Below, in pieces: positions 49,205 through 57,533 of a stretch of 64,000 nucleotides of DNA; within the stretch, counting starts at the first letter, position 1, and each line of letters begins with the position of its first letter. A program made the position numbers and the translations under genes. The stretch is from Acidobacteria bacterium AB60 (GTDB lineage: Bacteria; Acidobacteriota; Terriglobia; Terriglobales; Acidobacteriaceae), in NCBI GenBank assembly GCA_008682415.1, contig VANK01000016.1, forward strand, positions 62,001-126,000, in the 5' to 3' direction. The notes under the pieces were generated by a model, which was not told the DNA's origin, ran no database searches, and worked only from the letters and a program-made list of their open reading frames with translations.

Positions 49205-50803
49205 ATGCTGAGTGTCAGTAATGTAACCATGCGCTACGGCGCCAAGGTTCTCTTCGAAGATGTGAGCGTCACCTTCACCCCCGGCCGGCGCTACGGCCTC
49301 ACCGGCCCTAACGGCGCCGGCAAATCCACCTTCATGAAGGTCCTCACCGGAGAGCTGGATCCGCAGAAGGGCACGGTCGTGCGTCCGCGCAAGCTTGGCG
49401 TCCTGCGCCAGGATCAATTCGCGTTTGACAACTACCGCGTCATCGATACCGTCATCATGGGCAACAAGCCTCTCTGGGCGGCACTCGAAGAACGCGATCG
49501 CATCTACGAAAAGCCCGAGATGACCGACGAAGACGGCATGCGCCTTGGCGAGCTCGAAGGCGTCATCGGCGATGAAGACGGCTACACCGCTGAGTCCGAT
49601 GCCGCCGTCCTGCTCGACGGTCTCGACCTCCGCGAAGACCTGCACGAGCGCAAAATGGGCGAACTGCAGGGCGGCCAGAAGGTCCGCGTGCTCCTCGCGC
49701 AGGCCCTCTTCGGCAAGCCGGAGGCGCTCATGCTCGATGAGCCCACCAACTACCTCGACCTCGACTCCATCCACTGGCTCCAGGACTTTCTGCAGAACTA
49801 CGATGGCACGCTCATCGCCATCTCCCACGATCGCCACTTCCTCAACAGCGTCACCACCCACACTGCCGACATCGACTACCAAACCATCATTACTTACACC
49901 GGCGGCTACGACGACATGGTGATGGCCAAGACCCAGATCCGCTCCACGCTGGAATCGCAAAACGCGCAACGCGAGAAAAAGATCGCCCAGCTGAACGAGT
50001 TCATCGCCCGCTTCGCTGCCGGCACGCGTTCCAGCCAGGTCACCAGCCGCCGCAAGGAAGTGGAGCGCCTGCAGACCAACGAGCTCGCGCGCTCCAACAT
50101 CCAGCGCCCGTTCATCAAGTTCGACCAGGTGCGCCCCAGCGGCAAGCACGTGCTGGAGTTCAAGCACCTCACCAAGTTCTACAGCGAGCAGAAGGTCCTT
50201 GACGGCTTCACCGCCAACGTCCTCCGCGGCGAAAAGATCTGCCTGATGGGCCGCAACGGCGCCGGCAAAACCACCCTGTTGAAGAGCCTCCTCGCCAACT
50301 ACCCCGGTCTCAGCGACCCCGAGTTCTCCCTCGACAACGGCACCGTCTTCTGGGGACACGAAGCGCACATCGGCTACTTCCCCCAGGACGTGGGCTCCAC
50401 CATCGAACATGGACTCACCGTCAGCGAGTGGCTGCACCGCTGGAACCCCGCGGCCCACGTCGAAGAGATCCGCGGCATCCTCGGACAGATGCTCTTCAGC
50501 GGAGAAGAGGGCGAGAAACCCACCAAAGCGCTCTCCGGCGGCGAGCAAGCCCGCCTCATCTTCTGCAAGCTCATCCTCACCAAGCCCAACATCCTCATCT
50601 TCGACGAGCCCACGAACCACCTCGACCTCGAGTCGATCAATGCGCTGAACATCGCGCTCCAGCGCTATGAAGGCACCGTCCTGCTCGTCACCCACGATCA
50701 CGACCTGATCGACGAAGTCGCCACCCGCCTCTGGGTCTTCGATCAGGGCAAGGTCGAAGACTTCCAGGGACCCTATGCCGAGTGGAAGGGCAAGCACAAC
50801 TAA
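49205..50803 (+). CDS. ABC-F family ATPase (YbiT-like)
   Basis: A 532-residue cytosolic tandem ATPase without membrane domains. First ABC domain: Walker A GPNGAGKST and Walker B ALMLDEPTNYLDL, with signature ELQGGQK instead of LSGGQ. Inter-domain linker (P-site tip) about 240-310. Second ABC domain: GRNGAGKTT, ALSGGEQARL and LIFDEPTNHLDL. The family (Uup, EttA, YbiT) acts on the ribosome as translation factors. The ATG at 49205 fits family N-termini (MLSVSNVTMRYG). Confidence 0.92.
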   Translation: MLSVSNVTMRYGAKVLFEDVSVTFTPGRRYGLTGPNGAGKSTFMKVLTGELDPQKGTVVRPRKLGVLRQDQFAFDNYRVIDTVIMGNKPLWAALEERDRIYEKPEMTDEDGMRLGELEGVIGDEDGYTAESDAAVLLDGLDLREDLHERKMGELQGGQKVRVLLAQALFGKPEALMLDEPTNYLDLDSIHWLQDFLQNYDGTLIAISHDRHFLNSVTTHTADIDYQTIITYTGGYDDMVMAKTQIRSTLESQNAQREKKIAQLNEFIARFAAGTRSSQVTSRRKEVERLQTNELARSNIQRPFIKFDQVRPSGKHVLEFKHLTKFYSEQKVLDGFTANVLRGEKICLMGRNGAGKTTLLKSLLANYPGLSDPEFSLDNGTVFWGHEAHIGYFPQDVGSTIEHGLTVSEWLHRWNPAAHVEEIRGILGQMLFSGEEGEKPTKALSGGEQARLIFCKLILTKPNILIFDEPTNHLDLESINALNIALQRYEGTVLLVTHDHDLIDEVATRLWVFDQGKVEDFQGPYAEWKGKHN

Positions 50804-50815
50804 GCGATTGCACTG

Positions 50816-50835
50816 TTATGTCACCTGCGACATAA
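50816..50835 (+). promoter_or_regulatory. vapBC operator palindrome
   Basis: TTATGTC-ACCTGC-GACATAA, a perfect 7-bp inverted repeat ending 7 bp before the antitoxin ATG. The position is typical for VapB-VapC autoregulation. Confidence 0.65.
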
Positions 50836-50842
50836 TCATGTC

Positions 50843-51073
50843 ATGGCAGTGCGCACCACGGTCGATATTCCAGAACCTCTGCACGAGCGACTGAAAGAGC
50901 GTGCAGAGAGGTCGGGGACATCCATTCGTTCTCTCATCGTGAGGGCGCTGGAAGAAACCTATGCCGCCCCCCAAAAGGGACGGAAAGTGACCGGTCCGCT
51001 GATCACCGGAAAGGGCAAACTCGGCCCGCGGTTCCCCGTAGACCAGAATCCCCATGACCTTGTTCTTTCCTGA
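50843..51073 (+). CDS. vapB: Ribbon-helix-helix antitoxin (VapB-like)
   Basis: A 76-residue protein. The RHH domain is MAVRTTVDIPEPLHERLKER then AERSGTSIRSLIVRALEETY (residues 1-41). The C-terminal half is probably disordered and contacts the toxin (GPLITGKGKLGPRFPVD). It overlaps the PIN-domain gene by 20 bp, giving coupling. Confidence 0.88.
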   Translation: MAVRTTVDIPEPLHERLKERAERSGTSIRSLIVRALEETYAAPQKGRKVTGPLITGKGKLGPRFPVDQNPHDLVLS

Positions 51074-51500
51074 TCTCAACGTTTGGCTGGCGCTCTCGGT
51101 TCGCGGCCACTCGCAAAACGCGCTCGCATGGGCCTGGATCTCCGGGCTGTCAGAAGATACAAGGTTGATTTTTTCCCGATATACCCAGCTTGGCTTGCTG
51201 CGTCTCTTAACGAACAACACAGTCATGGGCGACCAAACACTCAAGCTCGGCGGAGCCTGGGAAGTGTACGACCGGTGGCTTGAAGATCCACGAGTGGAGT
51301 TCTACCCGGAACCGCGCGAAGCCGAGTCAGCCTATCGTCACGCTACCAAGCCGTTTGCTGCAAAGACCGCATCGCAGTGGGTGGGTGACTGCTGGCTTCT
51401 GGCTTTCGCCGCAAGCGCTCGGGCAAATCTGGTGACGTTCGATCGCGCGCTCCATGAATTCGCGCGGAAGCAAGGCCATTCGGCGATTATTCCGGCCTGA
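51054..51500 (+). CDS. vapC: PIN-domain ribonuclease toxin (VapC-like)
   Basis: A 148-residue PIN-domain nuclease. The first acidic motif is FFPDLNVWLALS (Asp7), then SRYTQLGLLRLLTN with a glutamine-leucine variant of the usual acidic E, then WVGDCWLLAFAASARANLVTFDRAL with the last acidic pair. This is the TA-system VapC48/MT3-type subset (PDxNVWLAL). It cleaves RNA when unbound. The start overlaps vapB. Confidence 0.9.
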   Translation: MTLFFPDLNVWLALSVRGHSQNALAWAWISGLSEDTRLIFSRYTQLGLLRLLTNNTVMGDQTLKLGGAWEVYDRWLEDPRVEFYPEPREAESAYRHATKPFAAKTASQWVGDCWLLAFAASARANLVTFDRALHEFARKQGHSAIIPA

Positions 51501-51561
51501 CCCCATTCTGCCCAATGAGTCTGACTGATTGACACAGTTGACGCGCTGAGTTGTAATGACA

Positions 51562-51653
51562 AGCGGTGGCGATGGAGTTCGCCCTTAACCGCTGTCCCTC
51601 CGCCGTCGGCCCTCGCCGGCGGGCTTGCTGAACCGGACAGATGATGACTCCTG
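51562..51653 (+). ncRNA. Fluoride riboswitch (crcB motif)
   Basis: The conserved blocks of the fluoride aptamer are visible: GGCGATGGAGTTCGCC (51568-51583), TTAACCGCT (51585-51593), and GATGACTCCT (51643-51652). GGAGT at 51574-51578 can pair with ACTCC at 51647-51651, the long-range pseudoknot typical of the aptamer. It lies 130 bp upstream of a fluoride channel gene, the expected target. Confidence 0.88.
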
Positions 51654-51677
51654 GCAGGCGGTCCTGCCGCGGAGTCA
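51645..51677 (+). promoter_or_regulatory. Expression-platform hairpin competing with the aptamer
   Basis: TGACTCC (51645-51651) pairs with GGAGTCA (51671-51677) around an inner stem GGCAGG/CCTGCC (51653-51658 and 51663-51668). The ACTCC strand is the same one used in the aptamer pseudoknot, so the two folds exclude each other. No U-run follows, so the mechanism may be Rho-linked or indirect. Confidence 0.68.
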
Positions 51678-51782
51678 TGTCCCGGCTCAGATTCCCTGCA
51701 GATGTGCACCGTGAACGCAGCGCCTGTCCACACCCATGGACGCGCCGTGAATTGTTTGAAGCTGATCGAAAGGAGAACAGCT

Positions 51783-52157
51783 TTGCACAAGTATCTGCTG
51801 GTTGGCTTGGGAGGCGCCTTGGGCTCCGTGGCCCGCTACTGGGTCGGTTCGACCATTGGCAGCCGCGTGGGTGTCCGCTTTCCTTACGGCACTCTCGTCG
51901 TGAATCTCACCGCCTGCCTGGTGATCGGCTTCACCCTGACGGTGTTCAGCAAGCGCGTGGAGATCGATCCCGCGTGGCGCTACTTCGCCACCATCGGCTT
52001 CATCGGCGCGTACAGCACCTTCTCTACCTTCGAATGGGAGGCGCTCGAAACCCTGCGATCAGGCGCCGTGCTCCTGGCCGCGCTTTATGTCGGCGGCAGT
52101 GTGGCCCTGGGCCTGGCCGCTACCTGGGCCGGCGCCGCGCTGGGCGACGTCCTCTAG
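51783..52157 (+). CDS. crcB: Fluoride channel Fluc/CrcB
   Basis: A 124-residue four-helix fluoride exporter. The start is TTG 51783 with AGGAG at 51771-51775; the frame extends upstream without homology. Motifs: VGLGGALGSVARYWVG, PYGTLVVNLTACLVIGF (the pore Asn), and FIGAYSTFSTFEWEA (the conserved Ser/Thr and Phe box of the pore). Functional as a dual-topology dimer in the inner membrane. Induced by the upstream riboswitch when fluoride is present. Confidence 0.95.
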   Translation: MHKYLLVGLGGALGSVARYWVGSTIGSRVGVRFPYGTLVVNLTACLVIGFTLTVFSKRVEIDPAWRYFATIGFIGAYSTFSTFEWEALETLRSGAVLLAALYVGGSVALGLAATWAGAALGDVL

Positions 52158-52227
52158 ACCGGCCTTCGCCTGCATCTAAACCTAAGCGCTCGGGAATCAG
52201 CACAGCGCAGCAAGCTTGCAAAGTGAA

Positions 52228-52247
52228 GCGATTGGTGTTCCAATCGC
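52228..52247 (+). terminator. Hairpin between crcB and the DUF190 gene
   Basis: GCGATTGG-TGTT-CCAATCGC, a perfect 8-bp stem in the 133-bp gap. There is no T-run, so it may be a processing or attenuation element. Confidence 0.4.
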
Positions 52248-52290
52248 CGCTTGGCTCGCTTCGTCACGTAGGGCGTGAAAGGAAACTGCC

Positions 52291-52623
52291 ATGCTGACCA
52301 CTGGCAAAGCCACCAAGGTGACCGTGTACCTGAGCGACGGTGCCAAGCACAAAGGCGTTCCGGTCTACACGGCCGTCCTCGACTTCCTCTTCCGCAACGG
52401 CGTGGCCGGGGCCACTGTCTGCAAGGGCGTCGCCGGATTCGGCGCGGGACACCGCATTCACGCCGCGCATATCCTCGAGCTCTCCGATCATCTCCCCATC
52501 AAGATCGAGTTCATCGATACCGCCGAGAAGGTCGAGCAGATTCTGCCCGAGCTGCAGCAGCGCTGCGGTTGTGGGCTCATCGAGATGCAGGAGACCTCGG
52601 TGATTGTTCCGCCGCGTACGTAA
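52291..52623 (+). CDS. DUF190-family PII-like protein
   Basis: A 110-residue cytosolic protein of the DUF190 family, often encoded next to crcB. Seen motifs: KVTVYLSDGAKHKGVPVYTA and LFRNGVAGATVCKGVAGFG, then HPIKIEFIDTAEKVE-like strand (LPIKIEFIDTAEKVEQILP), and CGLIEMQETSVIV. The fold resembles PII signalling proteins. GGAAAC precedes the ATG. It probably shares the fluoride regulon, though a hairpin separates it from crcB. Confidence 0.9.
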   Translation: MLTTGKATKVTVYLSDGAKHKGVPVYTAVLDFLFRNGVAGATVCKGVAGFGAGHRIHAAHILELSDHLPIKIEFIDTAEKVEQILPELQQRCGCGLIEMQETSVIVPPRT

Positions 52624-52668
52624 CGCGCGCTCCTTCCTCACCGCATCGCCCGGTATTCTGGAATCGTC

Positions 52669-53124
52669 ATGATTGAGGTTCGCCCCATCACCCTGCCCGT
52701 CCCTGGCATCGAAGAGCTGCGCCAGGAGGCTCTCAGCGAGGGCTACCGCTTTCTCGATCAGCTCGTGGAAGATTGGCGCGCCGGCATCAACCGCTTCGAC
52801 GCACCGGGCGAAATCTTCTGTGGATGCTACGGCCCTGACCTGGTCGGCGTGGGCGGCCTCAACCGCGATCCCCACATCGACGATCCCTCCGTCGGCCGCA
52901 TCCGCCGCGTCTACATTCGGCAGGGGTGGCGCAACCGCGGCATCGGGCGCTCCCTGGTCCTGTCACTGCTTGCCATGGCCCGGGCCAACTTCCGCATCGT
53001 CCGTCTGCGCGCTGAGAACGCCGGCGCCGCGCGTCTTTACGAGCGCCTCGGCTTCGTGCCCATCGACGATCCCGGCGCAACTCATCTGATTCAGCTTGAG
53101 CAGCCCTCTACTTCACTGAGGTGA
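52669..53124 (+). CDS. GNAT-family N-acetyltransferase
   Basis: A 151-residue acetyltransferase. Motif A is RIRRVYIRQGWRNRGIGRSLVLSLL and motif B VRLRAENAGAARLYERLGF, after a GVGGLNRDPHIDD strand. No clue to substrate. Its last 17 bp overlap the 3' end of the esterase gene on the other strand. Confidence 0.9.
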   Translation: MIEVRPITLPVPGIEELRQEALSEGYRFLDQLVEDWRAGINRFDAPGEIFCGCYGPDLVGVGGLNRDPHIDDPSVGRIRRVYIRQGWRNRGIGRSLVLSLLAMARANFRIVRLRAENAGAARLYERLGFVPIDDPGATHLIQLEQPSTSLR

Positions 53125-54616
53125 ATGGAGACGCAGGCAGTCCTTCCCCGTTAAACAGATTGCACTGCGGGCTGTTGCTCCAGCCGTAGCGAATTGCCAC
53201 CGGATTCGGAACCTCCGGGCTGGTCGCCACCACCGTCTCACCTTCGACCTTCGCGGTCGCCGACGCAAACTTCCCATCGGCGCCCGCCACCTCCACGCTT
53301 GTCACTGTGCCGCCTTTGGCGATCAGCCCGCCCGCATGATCGAACCAAGCACGGATCGAGCCACCCTCGGTCGTCGCCTGCCGGAACATTGGACCGGAGT
53401 ACTCCAGGTCTCGCTCTCCGTACGTCAGCGCGCGCGCAGCCAGCGCCAAGCGATGCCCCACGTCGCTCTTATCCGTCGGATGCACGTCATCGGGATTGCC
53501 GATATCGATCGTCACCGCCATGGCCGTGTTGCGCAGCCCCAGCGTCTTCACCTGCTGTTGCCGCAGGCTCGCCCAGTCCTCCAGCGGCGTGGACTTGAAG
53601 TTCGAGATCTGCACATACAGGAACGGAAACGCGCCAACGCCCCACTGCCGCCGCCAGTCCTCAATCAGCGTGCGCATGATGCGGTCATAGAGCGGCCAGC
53701 GCTCCAGCGCGCTGTTACTCTCGCCCTGGTACCAGATCACCCCGCGAATCGGCAGCGGCGCCAGCGGCGCAATCATCCCGTTCCAGAGGTTTCCCGGACC
53801 CCAGCTTGCCAGCGGCGGGTGCCAGGGGAAGTTCGGCATCGGCTTGCCCGCCGCCTTCGCCTCATCCTTCTGGCGCTGCTCGTCCTTGAGCTCGTTCTCT
53901 GTGTCCACAGCGTGGTCCAGCATCTTGCCCCGCGAGGCAAACAGCGGATTCAGCGCCGCGTCTTCCCCCAGCGCCGTGAGCCGCACCCACGCCTCCGCCA
54001 CCGTCCCGCCCCACGTCGAGTCCACCACCCCCACCGGCACATGCTCGCGCGCTTCGATCTCCCGCGCAAAGTACCACGCTACCGCGGAAAAATCCTTGGC
54101 CGTCTCCGGCGTCGATGCCGCCCAGCCCTTCGTTGGCAAATCGTTCTCCGCGTAATCGGCAGCCTTCTTGTCCACAATCATCAGCCGGATGCGCGGATTA
54201 TCCGCATGCGGCAGGTCCGGCGGCGCCGAAGCTGCGCGGCTGAGCGGAAACTCCATGTTCGACTGGCCCGACGCGATCCAAACATCGCCTACAAGGATGT
54301 CGTGGATCACAACCTCCCCCGCGCCTGCAGCGGAACCACCCGCATTCCCTCCCCTGATCGACATCTCGAACGGGCCACCCGGCGCCCCCGGCTTGAGATA
54401 CAGGCTGAAATGACCGAGGGCATTTGTGTTCCCGGTCACAGTTTCGCCGCGAAATGTCACGCTAACCTCTTGACCAACGGGAGCATCGCCCCACACATGC
54501 ACCGGCAGGTCCCGTTGCACCACCATGTGGTCCGACAAGACACGGGACACGCTGATCTGGGCCGGAAGCACCGCGGAAGGCATCAAAACACCAAGAATCA
54601 GAGAGCGGAGTTTCAT
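53108..54616 (-). CDS. Exported sialate O-acetylesterase-like SGNH hydrolase
   Basis: A 502-residue protein with signal peptide MKLRSLILGVLMPSAVLPAQ. An N-terminal beta-sandwich (VLSDHMVVQRDLPVHVWGDA) precedes the SGNH domain. Catalytic Ser is in WIASGQSNMEFPL (about residue 120), with GVVDSTWGGTVAEAW, VIWYQGESN, and DDVHPTDKSDVGHRLA carrying the Asp/His. Family enzymes de-acetylate sugars in sialic acids or hemicellulose. The longer frame starting at 54676 has no signal peptide; ATG 54616 does. Overlaps the GNAT gene tail-to-tail by 17 bp. Confidence 0.92.
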   Translation of the reverse strand: MKLRSLILGVLMPSAVLPAQISVSRVLSDHMVVQRDLPVHVWGDAPVGQEVSVTFRGETVTGNTNALGHFSLYLKPGAPGGPFEMSIRGGNAGGSAAGAGEVVIHDILVGDVWIASGQSNMEFPLSRAASAPPDLPHADNPRIRLMIVDKKAADYAENDLPTKGWAASTPETAKDFSAVAWYFAREIEAREHVPVGVVDSTWGGTVAEAWVRLTALGEDAALNPLFASRGKMLDHAVDTENELKDEQRQKDEAKAAGKPMPNFPWHPPLASWGPGNLWNGMIAPLAPLPIRGVIWYQGESNSALERWPLYDRIMRTLIEDWRRQWGVGAFPFLYVQISNFKSTPLEDWASLRQQQVKTLGLRNTAMAVTIDIGNPDDVHPTDKSDVGHRLALAARALTYGERDLEYSGPMFRQATTEGGSIRAWFDHAGGLIAKGGTVTSVEVAGADGKFASATAKVEGETVVATSPEVPNPVAIRYGWSNSPQCNLFNGEGLPASPFTSVK

Positions 54617-54804
54617 CGCAAACCTCGCGCAAGCGATTTGAATTCTGCAGATTCCGTGCCTGTACGCGCAGTACAAGTGCCGGAAGAAGAAAGGTAGCAG
54701 AGGCGACGATTACACGTCTCACAAAACGAACCGCGAACGCGACATTCCGCCCGCAAATGGGTCAGGGAGCAAGTAAGCCGAACACTGGCCTGAGGAGGCA
54801 TTGG

Positions 54805-55875
54805 ATGCAATCAAAGCGGGCCCTTTTCCTAGCTCTGATTGCCTTCCTCTCCGCCGCGTTCTTCTCCTTCAGCACCACGGCACGCGGCCAGGCGGCCCTT
54901 CTCATGGAAGAGCCTTACGGCTTCTTCGGCGCCCTCAATCCTACCGGCCACACCGCCATCTACTTCGCCCGCATCTGCTCCGACACCCCCGTCAAGGTGC
55001 GCCGCTGCGGCCCCGGCGAACTCGGCTCCGTCATCTCCCGTTACCAGGGCATCGCCGGTTATGACTGGGTGGCCATGCCCCTCGTCCCCTACCTCTACTC
55101 GGTCGAGAACACGGCCGACGTCCCCGACCATGTCAATCGCGAAACCGTGCTCCGGCTGCGCGAGCACTACCGCGAAGAGCATCTCGGTGTGCTGGGAGCC
55201 GACGTGTTCGCCGGAAACCTGGTGCGCGGCGGCTGGACCCAGCTCGTCGGCGTCTCCTACGAGCGCCGCATCTACGTCTTTCGCTTCAACACCACCGAGG
55301 AGCAGGACGAAGCGCTCATCACGCGCCTCAACGCCAGCGACAATCGCTCCGACTTCGACCTGCTTTACTCCAACTGCGCCGACTTCGCCCGCGGCATCCT
55401 CAACGTGTACTTCCCGCGCACCTTCCGCCGTACCATCTTTCCCGATGCCGGCATGACCACCCCGCGCCAGATCACCTTCAAGCTCGACCGCTACGCCAAA
55501 AAGCATCCCGAGATCGGCCTCGACGTCTTCATGGTGCCCCAGATCCCCGGATACCGCCGCCCCAGCCGCCGCAATAAGAGTGTGGCCGCCTCCCTCGCCA
55601 CGACTGCTTACGCGGTTCCCCTGGCCATCGTGAATCCCTATCTCGCCGGTGGCATCTTCGTGGACTACCTGGTGCGCGGCCGCTATCCTCTGGTTCCAAA
55701 ACACACCACCATCCTCGGCCCCGACAGGCTGTTTCCGTTGACATCCCCAGAGGAGGTTGGGCAGAATGCCGACAACGCCGAAATCCAGCCCCGCCCCCCT
55801 GCGAGCACGGACCTGCCGTCCGCGTCTGCCCCGGAAATCCCCGAATCGAAACAGATCGTGAGCCCGAATGAGTAA
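54805..55875 (+). CDS. Exported permuted NlpC/LRAT-like protein
   Basis: A 356-residue protein with signal peptide (about 1-30). The catalytic-looking His is in NPTGHTAIYFARIC (about residue 47) and the Cys in DLLYSNCADFARGILN (about residue 195). The His-first, Cys-later order is that of circularly permuted NlpC/P60 (LRAT-, YiiX-, DUF4105-like) enzymes. A C-terminal hydrophobic stretch (AYAVPLAIVNPYLAGGIFVDYL) may anchor it. GGAGG lies 8 bp before the ATG 54805. Substrate (peptidoglycan, lipid or peptide) unknown. It overlaps the next gene by 8 bp. Confidence 0.75.
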   Translation: MQSKRALFLALIAFLSAAFFSFSTTARGQAALLMEEPYGFFGALNPTGHTAIYFARICSDTPVKVRRCGPGELGSVISRYQGIAGYDWVAMPLVPYLYSVENTADVPDHVNRETVLRLREHYREEHLGVLGADVFAGNLVRGGWTQLVGVSYERRIYVFRFNTTEEQDEALITRLNASDNRSDFDLLYSNCADFARGILNVYFPRTFRRTIFPDAGMTTPRQITFKLDRYAKKHPEIGLDVFMVPQIPGYRRPSRRNKSVAASLATTAYAVPLAIVNPYLAGGIFVDYLVRGRYPLVPKHTTILGPDRLFPLTSPEEVGQNADNAEIQPRPPASTDLPSASAPEIPESKQIVSPNE

Positions 55876-56308
55876 GATCGAATCGCCCCAGGACTTCAAG
55901 CATCACGCCCGGCTCCATCTCCCCTTCCACATCTTCAGCTTCGGCATCCTGGCGCTTAACCTCATCGCCGTCATCATCCATCTCGTGCGCCACCCCGGCT
56001 GGTGGAATGCCTGGCTCCTGGTCCTCTCCATCGCGGTCTTCGTTCCCTTCTTCCTCATTCGCACCTACGCGCTCAAGGTGCAGGATCGCGTCATCCGACT
56101 CGAGGAGCGGGTACGCCTCAAAGAACTCGCCCCCGCCGACTTCCGCTCCCAGGTCGACAGCCTGACCGCTGACCAGTGCATCGGGCTTCGCTTCGCCTCC
56201 GACGAGGAGGTGGTTGCCCTCGCCCGCCAGGCGCTGGAGCAGAACCTCACCCGCAAGCAGATCAAGGAACGCATCCAGGCCTGGCGCCCCGATCACTGGC
56301 GCGTCTGA
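55868..56308 (+). CDS. DUF6526-like two-helix membrane protein
   Basis: A 146-residue protein. Two transmembrane helices (about 22-40 and 47-65) precede a cytosolic tail: FFLIRTYALKVQDRVIRLEERVRL, ELAPADFRSQVDSLTADQCIGLRFASDEEV and ARQALEQNLTRKQIKERIQAWRPDHWRV. This matches the small DUF6526 family. It overlaps the preceding exported protein gene by 8 bp, implying coupled expression. Function unknown. Confidence 0.85.
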   Translation: MSKIESPQDFKHHARLHLPFHIFSFGILALNLIAVIIHLVRHPGWWNAWLLVLSIAVFVPFFLIRTYALKVQDRVIRLEERVRLKELAPADFRSQVDSLTADQCIGLRFASDEEVVALARQALEQNLTRKQIKERIQAWRPDHWRV

Positions 56309-56432
56309 ATCGCCTCCAGCGAGCGTCCCTTCCGCACGTGCGTCTAATTAGGTGTGGAGGCGCGCCATGTCTGCTCCAAAGCTGCACCCAGCTCTCCCCG
56401 CAACGCATCGAAACAGGCGTAGACTTTTGCCT

Positions 56433-57515
56433 ATGAAATTCCTCGTCGCGGTGACGATTGCCCTGGGTCTTGTCGCGCTTCCCGCAACAGCGCAACACGG
56501 TGCCTCGCACGGCGGCTTCTCCGGCCACTCCGCAGGCATGAGCCACTCAGCCCCCATGGGCCACGCCGCACCGATGAGCCCGATGGGACACGGAGCTCCG
56601 GCTCCGCACTTCGCTCCGCCCATGACCCACCCGGCGCCAGTAACCCGCTTTAACCCGCCCATGAGCCACCCGGCGCCCGTCGGCCGCTTCGCCCCACCGC
56701 TCAGCCACCCCGCCCCCGTGGCCCGCTTTGGACCGGCCGGCCCAGGCGCCCATCCCGGCCCCATGCGCTTCGGCGGTTCAACTCCCGTCCATCAGGGCCC
56801 GCGCGCTCCCTATACCGGCGGCGATCACCGCTCCGGCCACGGAAACGGCTGGGGCAATCACGATCATGGACACGACGGCGACGGTGACCACCATCGCCAC
56901 CCCTACTATCGCGGCTGGGGCCTGAACTACAGCTACGTTTACCCGGGCTGGTGGCCGGGATACCCCTTCCTGCTCAGCGCCTGCATCCTCGGTTGCGACG
57001 CCTCCGACTTCAACAGCTACGGGTACGGCTCAGGTTATGGCCCCGGATTCGCCGATGCCGCCACCTACGGCCAGTACGAACCGCAACCCGCCGCGTCCGC
57101 CATGTCTTACCCCGGATATCCAGCCGCTCCATCGACGTACGAAAGCCAGTCGAGCCAGGCTTACACGCAGCCGCAGCCTGACGACCCGCCCGAATCTCGC
57201 CCCGCCTACGCCGGCCAGAACATCAGCAGTCCGCCCCAGCCCGCACTCCAGGTCATCCTCAAGGACGGACAGCAGCTCCAGGTGCACAACTACCTGCTCA
57301 CCTCTACCGCGCTCACGGTCCTTGACAACAGCTACCGCCAGATCCCGATCGATCAGATCGACATCAACGCCACCCGCCAGACCAACCTCGCCAACGGACT
57401 CGACTTCCGTGTCCCGCGCGCCGCACCCGCCAACGGAAAGGTGCGCCCGGGCGCCGCCACTCCGGAGAACACGCCCTCTCACAACCAGATCAGCGCGCTC
57501 TCCCCGCAAGGCTGA
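56433..57515 (+). CDS. Exported His/Pro/Gly-rich protein
   Basis: A 360-residue protein with signal peptide MKFLVAVTIALGLVALPATAQ. Residues about 22-160 are low complexity, with a recurring 12-residue unit of SHPAPVxRFxPP type (about four copies) and dense His runs (HDHGHDGDGDHHRHP). A Trp/Tyr-rich stretch (YYRGWGLNYSYVYPGWWPGYP) follows. The C-terminal 60 residues are structured: LQVILKDGQQLQVHNYLLTS ... IPIDQIDI ... RQTNLANGLDF, a module I have seen at the end of other acidobacterial exported proteins. Possibly a metal-binding surface protein; unproven. Confidence 0.72.
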   Translation: MKFLVAVTIALGLVALPATAQHGASHGGFSGHSAGMSHSAPMGHAAPMSPMGHGAPAPHFAPPMTHPAPVTRFNPPMSHPAPVGRFAPPLSHPAPVARFGPAGPGAHPGPMRFGGSTPVHQGPRAPYTGGDHRSGHGNGWGNHDHGHDGDGDHHRHPYYRGWGLNYSYVYPGWWPGYPFLLSACILGCDASDFNSYGYGSGYGPGFADAATYGQYEPQPAASAMSYPGYPAAPSTYESQSSQAYTQPQPDDPPESRPAYAGQNISSPPQPALQVILKDGQQLQVHNYLLTSTALTVLDNSYRQIPIDQIDINATRQTNLANGLDFRVPRAAPANGKVRPGAATPENTPSHNQISALSPQG

Positions 57516-57533
57516 CCGAACCGCAACGTCCCT

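Noticed and set aside
54617..54676. 20-residue upstream extension of the sialate O-acetylesterase
   Set aside because: It would bury the clear signal peptide starting MKLRSLIL.
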